From assembly GCA_965653495.1 (NCBI GenBank), contig CBFHAJ010000037.1, positions 1 through 26,069 on the forward strand: a stretch of 26,069 nt of DNA. The letters run 5' to 3'. Numbering within the stretch: the first letter of the stretch is position 1; every line of letters begins with the position of its first letter. The notes beneath the pieces were generated by a model. The model saw only the letters and a list, made by a program, of their open reading frames with translations, had not been told where the DNA came from and made no database searches. Below are positions 5,222-12,513 of the stretch, one piece after another. The position numbers and the translations under genes are program-made. Source of the DNA: AG41 sp965653495 (GTDB lineage: Bacteria; Gemmatimonadota; Gemmatimonadetes; Gemmatimonadales; GWC2-71-9).

Positions 5222-7553
5222 GTTACTCCTGCTCGCTCCACTCGCGCTCGCGCAGGGCACCCCGCCCGCCGCGACGATCCCGGTCCCGCGCATCGCCGAC
5301 GCCACCGTCACGATCGACGGTCGGCTCGACGAGCCGGTCTGGGCCCGCGCCGCTGCGCTGCGCGACTTCTCGCAATACCTCCCCACCGACGACCGCGCCG
5401 CTGATGACTCCACCACGGTGCTCGTCTGGCACTCACCCACCGCCATCTATTTCGGGATCCGCGCCTACCAGGACTCGGCGAGCGTGCGCGCCACGCTGGC
5501 CGACCGCGACAAAATCAGCGGCGACGATTTCGTCGAGATCCTGCTCGACACCTTCAACGACCGCCGCCAGGCGCTCGTGTTCGGCGTGAACCCGCTCGGC
5601 GCCCAGGCCGACGGCGTCCTGGTGGACGCGCCGCGCCAGGTCGCCACCACGTTGTCGGCGGTCAGCACGGGGGCGTATACGCTGGACCTGAGCCCCGACT
5701 ACGTGTACGAATCGAAAGGGCGGCTCACGCGCTCGGGTTACGAGGTGGAAATGCGTATCCCCTTCAAGACCCTGCGGTACCAGTCGCGCGACCCGCAGAA
5801 CTGGGGCATTAACGTCATCCGCGTCGTGCAGGCGACGGGGCACCAACACACCTGGACCCGCGTGCTGCAGACACGCGCGTCGTTCCTGGCGCAGAACGGC
5901 ACGCTTAGCGGTCTCACGGGGCTCGAGCGCGGCCTGGTGCTCGACGTCACCCCCGAGGTCACGAGCACCGTGTCGGGCACGCCGCAGCCCGCCGGTTGGA
6001 ACTACGGTGGCGGCGCGCCGCGTCCCGGTGCGACGCTGCGCTGGGGCGTCACCAGCAATCTCACTCTCAACGGCACCGTGCGGCCCGATTTCTCCCAGGT
6101 CGAGGCCGACGTCCCCCAGATCCAGTTCGATCCGCGCACCGCCCTCAATTATCCCGAGAAGCGGCCGTTCTTCCTGGACGGCCTCGAGCTGTTCCAGTCG
6201 CCTATTCAGCTGATCTACACGCGCCGGCTGGTCGATCCGCGGGTCGCGACGAAGCTGACGGGAAAGATCGGAACGACTACCATCGCCGCCCTGTCCGGCG
6301 TGGACGGCAACGATGCCTCGACCACCGGCACCGACCATCCCGTGATGAATGCGCTGCGGCTGCGCCGCGACCTCGGCACGGAGAACAGCCTCGGGCTCGT
6401 GTACACCGACCGCAGCGACGGCGGCGGTTTCAATCGGGTGGCGGCGGTGGATGGGCGGATCGGGGTGGGGAAGACGTGGGCGCTCACGTTCCAGGGCGGT
6501 GGCAGCGCCAGCCGCGACTCCGCGGCCGGCACAGTGCGATGGGGCCCGATATGGCGCGCCAGCCTGGTGCGCTCGGGGCGGCAGTTCGGCCTCACGATCC
6601 AGAGCCGCGGGGTGGGGGAGAACTTCCGCGCCGGCAGCGGATTCATCTCGCGCCCCAACTACGTCTCGAACAGCATGATTCCCAGCTATACGGTGGTGGG
6701 CGCGCCGGGGTCATGGCTCGAGAGCTTCAACGCCAACGTCTACCTCGCCTACACGTGGGACGAGTATCGCCACTTCTCGTCCGGCGACACGCCCGACGAC
6801 CGCCAGGCCGACTTCGCTACCGGGTTCACGCTGCGGGGTGGCTGGCAGGTGGGCCTTGCCTGGTCGATCGAGTCGTTCGGCTATCCGGAGGCGCTGTACA
6901 CCAACTACTGGATCGAGCGCGTCCGGGGAGGCGGCTCGACGGTCGACACGATCCCGTTCACCGGCACGCCGCGGCTCCCCAACTTCGACTACGCGGCGAG
7001 CCTCCAGACGCCGAGCTTCCAGACGTTCTCGCTGTCGGCCTCGCTGCTGGTGGGGCAGGACGAAAACTTCTTCGAGTGGGCCAACGGCCACCTGCTGCTG
7101 GGTAATCTCGACGTCGCGTGGCGTCCCACCGGGCGGCTGCGGACCGAGCTGCTGTACGAGCACCAGCAGGTGCGACGCCCCGATGACGGCACGCTCGTCT
7201 CGAGCATCCGGGTGCCGCGTCTCAAAGTCGAGTATCAAGTGTCGCGGCCGATCTTTCTACGAGTGATCGCGCAGTACACGTCGAATGAGACGGCGGCGCT
7301 GCGCGACGACTCACGCACCGGTGGCGCGATTCTCATCAAGGACCCCGTCACCGGAACGTTCACGCGTACCGCCGCGAGCACCAGCAACGCGTTCCGCATC
7401 GACTGGCTGTTCTCCTACCATCCCACGCCCGGCACCGTAGGGTACCTCGGCTACGGCTCGAGTCTCACGGAGTCGCTGCCGTTCCGGTTCCGTGGCCTGA
7501 CGCGCGCTTCCGACGGGTTCTTTGCGAAATTGAGCTATCTGTTTCGAGTCTGA
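5220..7553 (+). CDS. DUF5916 outer-membrane protein with N-terminal CBM9-like domain
   Basis: The 777-aa protein begins with a very short hydrophobic leader (MLLLLAPLALAQ) lacking positive charges. Residues about 20-215 form a carbohydrate-binding family-9-like domain (ATVTIDGRLDEPVWARA, AIYFGIRAYQD, DDFVEILLDTFNDRRQALVFGVNPLG). The rest matches the DUF5916 layout: LNGTVRPDFSQVEADVPQIQFDPRTALNYPEKRPFFLDG, then many alternating beta strands ending FFAKLSYLFRV, consistent with an outer-membrane barrel. The function of the family is not established; binding or import of a glycan or other ligand is an inference. The start must be 5220, because an in-frame TAA lies 12 bp upstream and no other ATG is near, yet this leaves no leader for a ribosome binding site. 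The overlapping operator implies control by the adjacent BlaI-like repressor. Confidence 0.9.
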   Translation: MLLLLAPLALAQGTPPAATIPVPRIADATVTIDGRLDEPVWARAAALRDFSQYLPTDDRAADDSTTVLVWHSPTAIYFGIRAYQDSASVRATLADRDKISGDDFVEILLDTFNDRRQALVFGVNPLGAQADGVLVDAPRQVATTLSAVSTGAYTLDLSPDYVYESKGRLTRSGYEVEMRIPFKTLRYQSRDPQNWGINVIRVVQATGHQHTWTRVLQTRASFLAQNGTLSGLTGLERGLVLDVTPEVTSTVSGTPQPAGWNYGGGAPRPGATLRWGVTSNLTLNGTVRPDFSQVEADVPQIQFDPRTALNYPEKRPFFLDGLELFQSPIQLIYTRRLVDPRVATKLTGKIGTTTIAALSGVDGNDASTTGTDHPVMNALRLRRDLGTENSLGLVYTDRSDGGGFNRVAAVDGRIGVGKTWALTFQGGGSASRDSAAGTVRWGPIWRASLVRSGRQFGLTIQSRGVGENFRAGSGFISRPNYVSNSMIPSYTVVGAPGSWLESFNANVYLAYTWDEYRHFSSGDTPDDRQADFATGFTLRGGWQVGLAWSIESFGYPEALYTNYWIERVRGGGSTVDTIPFTGTPRLPNFDYAASLQTPSFQTFSLSASLLVGQDENFFEWANGHLLLGNLDVAWRPTGRLRTELLYEHQQVRRPDDGTLVSSIRVPRLKVEYQVSRPIFLRVIAQYTSNETAALRDDSRTGGAILIKDPVTGTFTRTAASTSNAFRIDWLFSYHPTPGTVGYLGYGSSLTESLPFRFRGLTRASDGFFAKLSYLFRV

Positions 7554-7654
7554 CGGGCTGGGGCGCCGCTGGCGCGCGCGGGGTCGGCGAAGTACGGTAC
7601 AGCAGCTCGAACCGCGGCGAGTGTTCCAATCCACATCAGCCTGAGGTGGTTTCC

Positions 7655-8095
7655 ATGACGCCGAAGAAAGCCACGCCCAAGCCCGCCAAGAAGTTCAAGG
7701 GATTCTCGGCCGAGGAACGCGCCGCGATGAAGGAGTACGTCCAAGAGTTAAAGGGGGGCGCGACGGAGGGAGACAGCGTCGTGCTCGCAAAGATCGCCGC
7801 GATGAAGGAGCCCGATCGCGCCATGGGCAAACGGCTCCACGCGATCATTAGGGCCAGCGCGCCAGGGCTCACGCCGCGACTGTGGTACGGCATGCCGGCG
7901 TATGCCAAGGACGACAAGATCGTCTGCTTCTTCCAGGGCGCGCACAAGTTCAAGTCGCGCTACGCGACGCTCGGCTTCAGCGACAAGGCGAACCTCGACG
8001 ACGGTACCCTGTGGCCGGTCGGCTTCGCGCTGAAGGAGTTGACGGCCTCCGCGGAGGCAAAGATCGTCGCGCTCGTAAAGCAGGCGGTGAGCTGA
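7655..8095 (+). CDS. DUF1801-family protein (YdhG-like)
   Basis: Start ATG 7655 is preceded by GAGG at a good distance; a GTG at 7646 is less likely. The 146-aa protein opens with a Lys/Pro-rich tail (MTPKKATPKPAKKFKGFS), followed by two short helices (EERAAMKEYVQELKGG, VVLAKIAAMKEPDRAMGKRLHAIIRASAP). The DUF1801 core follows: LTPRLWYGMPAYAKDDKIVCFFQGAHKFKSRYATLGFSDKANLDDGTLWPVGFALKEL, with the conserved W-Y-G-M-P-A-Y and a final helix. Proteins of this family are small, soluble, frataxin-like folds of uncertain function. The gene follows the DUF5916 gene by about 100 bp and has its own ribosome binding site. Its relationship to neighbours is not apparent. Confidence 0.88.
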   Translation: MTPKKATPKPAKKFKGFSAEERAAMKEYVQELKGGATEGDSVVLAKIAAMKEPDRAMGKRLHAIIRASAPGLTPRLWYGMPAYAKDDKIVCFFQGAHKFKSRYATLGFSDKANLDDGTLWPVGFALKELTASAEAKIVALVKQAVS

Positions 8096-8181
8096 GGCCG
8101 ATGCACCGCTGGCATAATATCGCGGCTCGTCTATCTCCCGGTCGCGCCGGATTCACTTAGACAGAGCAGGAGGAACCGCTC

Positions 8182-8736
8182 ATGAAACGCAATACCATAG
8201 GGACGATTGCCGTCGTGACGGCACTCGTCTGTGCCCTGGGCGGCCGCGCCCTGTCCGCCCAGGAGAAGTACACGCTGAAAGTGCCGGGTGGGCTCGCGTT
8301 CTCCGAGTTCAAGGGCTACGAGAGCTGGCAGGTGGTTTCCATCAGTCAGGACGGCGACCTCTTTGCCGCGATCCTCGCCAATCCCGAGATGATCGAGGCC
8401 TACAAGGCCGGCGTTCCGGGCAACGGCAAGCCGTTCCCCGACGGCTCCCGGATGGCGAAGATCCACTGGACGCCGAAGAAGATGGAGGTATTCCCCGCCG
8501 CCACGGTACCGGGTACGCAGCATGACGTCGACTTCATGGTGAAGGACAGTAAGCGATTCGCCACGAGCGGCGGCTGGGGATGGGCCGCGTTCGAGTACGA
8601 TGGTGCGTCCGGGAAGTTCCGGCCCGCCACCACCAGCGACAAGCCACCGCAGGGGAACGACGCCAAGTGTGGCTTCGCGTGCCACACGATCGTGAAGTCG
8701 CGAGACTACGTGTTCACGGATTACGGGAGCCGCTGA
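8182..8736 (+). CDS. cytochrome P460 family protein
   Basis: A strong AGGAGG (8168-8173) precedes ATG 8182. The 184-aa product has a signal peptide (MKRNTIGTIAVVTALVCALGGRALSAQ), so it is periplasmic. The mature sequence follows the cytochrome P460 pattern: FKGYESWQVVSISQDGDLFAAILANPEMIEAYKAG, FPDGSRMAKIHWTPKK, GWGWAAFEYDG, and a C-terminal haem site before SRDYVFTDYG. Known P460 enzymes oxidise hydroxylamine or detoxify nitric oxide using a c-type haem with an extra lysine cross-link; MAKIHWTPKK contains candidate lysines. The haem motif here is KCGFACH, with three residues between the cysteines (C163, C167, H168) instead of two. A CATAAT hexamer at 8113-8118 could be a -10 box. The substrate cannot be told from sequence. 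Confidence 0.9.
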   Translation: MKRNTIGTIAVVTALVCALGGRALSAQEKYTLKVPGGLAFSEFKGYESWQVVSISQDGDLFAAILANPEMIEAYKAGVPGNGKPFPDGSRMAKIHWTPKKMEVFPAATVPGTQHDVDFMVKDSKRFATSGGWGWAAFEYDGASGKFRPATTSDKPPQGNDAKCGFACHTIVKSRDYVFTDYGSR

Positions 8737-8746
8737 ACGCTCGACA

Positions 8747-9382
8747 GTGGGGCAGCCCAGGAGCAGATACGCCGCCGCGGCAGCGGCCCTCGCCCGCCGC
8801 GATCGGGTGATGGCCGGGCTCAAGCGGCGCACCGGCCCATTCCACCTGCCGCGGCCCGACACCAGTCACTTCGCGGCGCTCGCCGAGAGCATCCTCTACC
8901 AGCAGCTCGCGGGAGCCGCGGCGGCCGCGATTCACCGACGGTTTGTCGCGCTGTTCGACGGCGATCTCTCTCCCCAGGCGGTGCTCGCCCTCCATGCGAG
9001 AAAGCTCCGTGCCGCCGGGCTCTCGCGCGCGAAGGTCGCGTCCATTCGCGATCTCGCCGCGAAGGTCGCGGATGGGACGGTCCCGCTCGCGCGCATCGCG
9101 AGGCTCCCTGACGAGGAAATCATCACCCGCCTCTCGGTGGTCCGCGGCATCGGCCGATGGACCGCCGAGATGTTTCTCATCTTCCAGCTGCGCCGGCTCG
9201 ATGTCTGGCCGGTGGGGGACTACGGAGTGCGCACCGGCTACGCGCTGGCGTACCGCCTCCGGAAGCTCCCGACCCCGAAGCAGCTCGACGTCGCGGGCGA
9301 GCGGTTCCGGCCCTACCGCACCGTGGCGGCCTGGTATTGTTGGCGCGCCGTGCACGAGCAGCGGGAAAAGGCAAGGGTCTAG
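8747..9382 (+). CDS. DNA-3-methyladenine glycosylase II (AlkA-like, HhH-GPD)
   Basis: The 211-aa protein starts at GTG 8747, 10 bp after the P460 stop. It has the helix-hairpin-helix-GPD signature LSVVRGIGRWTAEMFLIFQLRRLDVWPVGDYGVRTG: the hairpin G134-I-G136-R-W-T-A-E and the catalytic aspartate D158. The region FAALAESILYQQLAGAAAAAIHRRF matches the N-terminal helices of AlkA and MAG proteins, including the conserved ILYQQL. There is no FeS cluster cysteine motif, which argues against EndoIII/MutY. It lacks the N-terminal beta domain of E. coli AlkA (282 aa) and so resembles the shorter bacterial form. It should excise alkylated purines in base-excision repair. Nothing indicates a functional link to the P460 gene. 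Confidence 0.92.
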   Translation: MGQPRSRYAAAAAALARRDRVMAGLKRRTGPFHLPRPDTSHFAALAESILYQQLAGAAAAAIHRRFVALFDGDLSPQAVLALHARKLRAAGLSRAKVASIRDLAAKVADGTVPLARIARLPDEEIITRLSVVRGIGRWTAEMFLIFQLRRLDVWPVGDYGVRTGYALAYRLRKLPTPKQLDVAGERFRPYRTVAAWYCWRAVHEQREKARV

Positions 9383-9486
9383 GATCTTTCGTGCCCCTCC
9401 GATCCGATGTCCTTGGCCCTTGACCGCGCTTGCCGATGTCATCGCCCATGAGACGGGGTGGAGTCGTCGGGAGGGCACATGATTCC

Positions 9487-11511
9487 TCAAGCGGCCTCCG
9501 TGACTCTCACCGGCAGCACCATGGCATTGAGCCCCGCGAATTGCAGGCGGCGCTGCAGCTGATACGCGGTCTCATTGTGCAGCAGCCGTTGATACCAGCG
9601 CTCGCGCTGGAAGATGAGTTTTCCCGCAAAGTACACCGCGTTCGGGAACTCCTTGGCGATGCCGCTGCAGACCTCGACGGCGACCGCGACCGCTTCGGTG
9701 CCGACCTGCGTACGGGCATCCGCCGCGAGCCCGAGGCTGGTGGCGAGCGCGACGTAGCGCTCGAGATCGGCAGCCGTCCGGGCCCGCACCTCCTCGACGG
9801 CCTCCACGTTCACGAACGACGCGGAATCGATCACGCCGACCGAGACGAACAGGAAGTTCTTGAAGTGTTTTGGAAACAGGCGCTGCACGGTCAGCACCGA
9901 GTGAATGCCTAGCCCCGAGTAATCCCCCACCAGCAGGACAGCCGTGGCAGCGCCGGGCTCGAGCATCGCGCGTGGGGCGCGCGGCAGCGGCGCAGGCAAT
10001 GCCGGCAGGATCGCATCGAGCCGGCTCAGGTTGCGATGGACCGTGCGATAATGCGCCCGTATGCGGAAGCACAGCGCGATGAGCCCGCCCGTGATCGCGA
10101 GAGTGATCCAGCCGCCCTCGCCGAATTTCTCGAAGATCGTGATCACCAGAATGAACAGACACAACGTGAGGCCGGTCAGGTGAACCGAGATGTGCTTCCG
10201 CCAATCGACATGTTTCGTGCGTTCTCGAATCCAGAACCGGCACATCGACAGCTCTGACAACGAGAACGTCAGGAACACATTGATGGAGTACATCACGACC
10301 AGCTGCGCCACGTTGCCCCGGGTGTAGAGCAGCGCGAGCAGCGACGCGCCGCCGATCAGGAGCACCCCGTAGGACATCGTCAGCCGGTCGGACAGCTGGC
10401 TGAAACGGTGCGGCAGGTAGGAGTCCACCGCCATGTTTGCCATGACGCGCGGACCGTCGATGAAGCCGGTCTGGCCGGCCACGACCAGCAACAGCGCCTC
10501 GGAGAGCAAGGTGATGAACACGAACGCGGAGCCGACACGCAGGCCCGCGACGGTCCAGCCACCGGCGAACGCGTCCGCCAGCACGGCGTTCATCGTGCGC
10601 CCGTCGACCGGTTTCACGTGCACGATGAGATACGCGAGGATCAAGCCGCCGGCCGTCGCGGCGAGGGAGACCGCCATCAGAGCCATCGTGCGCTTGCCGG
10701 TCTGCACCTTGGGCTCGCGCATAATCGACAAGCCGTTGGAAACCGCCTCGATCCCCGTATATGTCCCGCCACCCAGCGCGTAGGCGCGCGCGAACAGCGC
10801 CGCGATGCCCGCCAGCCCGAGCCCGACCGGTGGCGCGGCCAGACCGGCGGCGAAGCCCTGGCGCACGTCGCCCAGGACGGCGGGGATTTGCCCGGCGTGA
10901 CCAACGATCACCCCGCCGATCAGGATCGCGTGGCTGATCAGAAACGTGAGAAACAGCGGTGCCAGCGCCACCACCGATTCCTTGACGCCGCGCAGGTTCA
11001 AGAGAATCAGCAACCCGATCGCCTCGAGCTCGAGCAGCAGCTTGAGCGGCGCCAGGCCGACCACCAGCGCATTCGACCACGCCGGCGGCAGGAAACTGAA
11101 GACCGCATCGCCCGCGGCGGCGATCGAGATGGAGATCGTGAGCACGTAGTCTACGATCAACGCGCTCCCTGACACGACGCCGGCAGGGGGACCGAGCAGT
11201 CGCGAGGCGACGACGTACCCCCCGCCGCCGAGCGGAAAGTGCTCGATAATGCGGCTGTAGGCGTACGAGATGATGAAGACGGTCAGCGCCGTGGCGACGG
11301 CGAGCGCCAGCGCCAGATAGGTGTGGCTGCCGAGGGTCTTGAACGCCTCTTCGGGCCCATACGCCGACGACGAGAGGCCGTCGGCGCCGAGCCCTACCCA
11401 CGCCAGCAACGCGATGAGGGAAACCTTGTGGAAGATGCCCGGATGGAGCTCACGCTTGCGCCCGATGAGGACGCGTTTGGCCCGCGCGGCCCATGTGTCT
11501 TGGGTGAGCAC
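9487..11511 (-). CDS. KimA-like APC-superfamily permease, probable potassium transporter
   Basis: The 674-aa membrane protein starts at GTG 11511, after GAGGAGAG. About twelve hydrophobic segments span residues 28-505, followed by a cytoplasmic C-terminal domain of about 160 residues. The N-terminal motif GADGLSSSAYGPEEAF (residues 42-57) is typical of the KimA/KUP-like branch of APC permeases. Other APC marks are PLGGGGYVVASRLLGP and GGGTYTGIEAVSNGLSIM. The C-terminal region (TAVLLVGDYSGLGIHSVLTVQRLF...) resembles the USP-like cytoplasmic domain of KimA. General annotation would say amino-acid permease. The c-di-AMP riboswitch directly upstream favours potassium uptake, because c-di-AMP represses K+ importers in bacteria where this has been studied. 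The gene converges on the glycosylase gene with about 100 bp between. Confidence 0.88.
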   Translation of the reverse strand: MLTQDTWAARAKRVLIGRKRELHPGIFHKVSLIALLAWVGLGADGLSSSAYGPEEAFKTLGSHTYLALALAVATALTVFIISYAYSRIIEHFPLGGGGYVVASRLLGPPAGVVSGSALIVDYVLTISISIAAAGDAVFSFLPPAWSNALVVGLAPLKLLLELEAIGLLILLNLRGVKESVVALAPLFLTFLISHAILIGGVIVGHAGQIPAVLGDVRQGFAAGLAAPPVGLGLAGIAALFARAYALGGGTYTGIEAVSNGLSIMREPKVQTGKRTMALMAVSLAATAGGLILAYLIVHVKPVDGRTMNAVLADAFAGGWTVAGLRVGSAFVFITLLSEALLLVVAGQTGFIDGPRVMANMAVDSYLPHRFSQLSDRLTMSYGVLLIGGASLLALLYTRGNVAQLVVMYSINVFLTFSLSELSMCRFWIRERTKHVDWRKHISVHLTGLTLCLFILVITIFEKFGEGGWITLAITGGLIALCFRIRAHYRTVHRNLSRLDAILPALPAPLPRAPRAMLEPGAATAVLLVGDYSGLGIHSVLTVQRLFPKHFKNFLFVSVGVIDSASFVNVEAVEEVRARTAADLERYVALATSLGLAADARTQVGTEAVAVAVEVCSGIAKEFPNAVYFAGKLIFQRERWYQRLLHNETAYQLQRRLQFAGLNAMVLPVRVTEAA

Positions 11512-11523
11512 GTTCTCTCCTCG

Positions 11524-11643
11524 AAGCCTACGAGGTTAGCTGACGGGCTTGGGCGGAGAAGAGAAGAACTGCCCCGCGCCTTGCGGCGCTGCGCCCCAAC
11601 TGCTCGGGTCCCCCGTTCCCGCTTCGGTAGCGGGACTCGGCTT
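11524..11643 (-). ncRNA. cyclic-di-AMP riboswitch (ydaO/yuaA class)
   Basis: Read on the minus strand, the leader has the conserved ydaO/yuaA elements in order. P1 forms from AAGCC (11643-11639) and GGCTT (11528-11524). A hairpin TCCCGCT-ACCGA-AGCGGGA spans 11635-11617. The conserved ACGGGGGACCC and TTGGGGC blocks follow. Next is GCGCC-GCAA-GGCGC (11589-11576), a stem with a GNRA loop, then GGGGCAGTTCTTCTC...CCGCCC. The almost invariant 3' block GTCAGCTAACCTCGTAGGC is at 11544-11526. The class binds c-di-AMP and usually turns expression off. The permease Shine-Dalgarno sequence (GAGGAGAG, 11522-11515) begins just after P1. Confidence 0.95.
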
Positions 11644-11661
11644 GCGCGCAGTACGTAATGA

Positions 11662-11696
11662 ACATGCGCCCCGGATGCAAGCCCCGGGGCGCATGT
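11662..11696 (-). terminator. strong hairpin between the DUF1097 gene and the riboswitch
   Basis: The 13-bp perfect inverted repeat ACATGCGCCCCGG/CCGGGGCGCATGT (11662-11674 and 11684-11696) has a 9-nt loop. It lies 62 bp after the DUF1097 stop and about 20 bp before the riboswitch P1. It has no T tract on the minus strand, so it may be a GC-rich terminator or a processing/boundary structure rather than a classical intrinsic terminator. Confidence 0.5.
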
Positions 11697-11758
11697 GCTT
11701 GTGGCCGTGCTGCGCTGCGGCGTTCAATTCTGCGATGCAGTCGACCCGCGATCAGCCG

Positions 11759-12226
11759 TTATGGACGACGTGCGCCCGCCATCTCCGTCAGGCGGTCGGC
11801 CGCGAAGCCCAGCACGGCACCCACGATCAGCGCGATGCCGGCGCGCACCCCCCCTTGCAGGGTGGCGACGCCGAGGCCGTACGCCGCGCCCGCGCCCGCA
11901 AACGCACCGGTCGTGAACGAGAGGAGCGGCAATTGCGACTGCAGCGCCAGCGCGGCCGCGATGGCGCCCAGCACGATGGCGGCGACGACACTCCCGCCGC
12001 CGATCGCCGGTCGGACAGCTTGCGCGATCAGCACCCACACCACGCCGGACAACGTCCCGGCGACCGTTCGCTGCAAGCCCGGCACGCCGCCGCCGGCGGC
12101 AAAGTAGCATCCCAACGCGATGAACACGGCCCAGATCGAGACGTGCAGTCGGGCGGCGACGGCGACCCAGGCCCAGACGGCGACCAATGCGCCCACGATG
12201 AGCGCGCGCGTAGTCATGGTATTCAT
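11759..12226 (-). CDS. DUF1097-family inner-membrane protein
   Basis: The 155-aa protein starts at ATG 12226 behind a strong ribosome binding site (AAGGGAGG on the minus strand, about 8 nt upstream). It is almost entirely hydrophobic, with about five membrane segments. The pattern ALIVGALVAVWAWVAVAARLHVSIWAVFIALGCYFAAGGGVPGLQRTVAGTLSGVVWVLI is characteristic of DUF1097 (YcdZ-like) proteins, in particular the F-I-A-L-G-C-Y-F-A-A-G-G block and the S-G-V-V-W segment. The C-terminal half is Gly/Ala-rich and ends with a positively charged tail. Function is unknown in the family. It is upstream of and on the same strand as the permease, but the hairpin and riboswitch between them suggest separate expression. 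Confidence 0.85.
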   Translation of the reverse strand: MNTMTTRALIVGALVAVWAWVAVAARLHVSIWAVFIALGCYFAAGGGVPGLQRTVAGTLSGVVWVLIAQAVRPAIGGGSVVAAIVLGAIAAALALQSQLPLLSFTTGAFAGAGAAYGLGVATLQGGVRAGIALIVGAVLGFAADRLTEMAGARRP

Positions 12227-12513
12227 GTGCGTGACCTCCCTTGAGACGGTGGAGATCGAACAGCCACCGAGTCACGCCACAATGTAGCAATGGCCGGTTG
12301 GTCGGGGGGATCGCCTGTCAACTCCAGAGCGACAGAACGGTGAGAAGTGGCACGAAACTCGCAAGGCAGCTGGCGCGCTTCGGGAAGCATGTGCTCACCA
12401 TCGAGCGACAACTTCTCCACCAATCACCAAAGGACGGACGTTCGGGCGAGCGCCCTCACAGGCCTGACCTCTCGCTGACCTCAGCGCCTTCGCGCGACGG
12501 TTAGCTTGACCCC
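12227..12513. other. intergenic region between divergent genes
   Basis: This 287-bp gap separates the minus-strand DUF1097 gene from the plus-strand AraC-type gene and must contain both promoters. Only the DUF1097 ribosome binding site (12236-12243 area) is clear. I see no convincing promoter pair, dyad or small gene. Confidence 0.6.

Noticed and set aside
7563..7576. GCGCC-GCT-GGCGC hairpin after the DUF5916 gene as a terminator
   Set aside because: The stem is only five pairs with a three-base loop and no T tract, and such structures are frequent by chance at this GC content.
9572..11401. 609-aa minus-strand frame overlapping the permease in another frame
   Set aside because: It is a second frame of the same strand with Arg-rich composition; the permease frame has twelve hydrophobic segments and conserved motifs.
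9487..11511. Annotation of the permease simply as an amino-acid transporter
   Set aside because: The GLSSSAYGPEE motif, the cytoplasmic tail and the c-di-AMP riboswitch favour a KimA-type potassium transporter.
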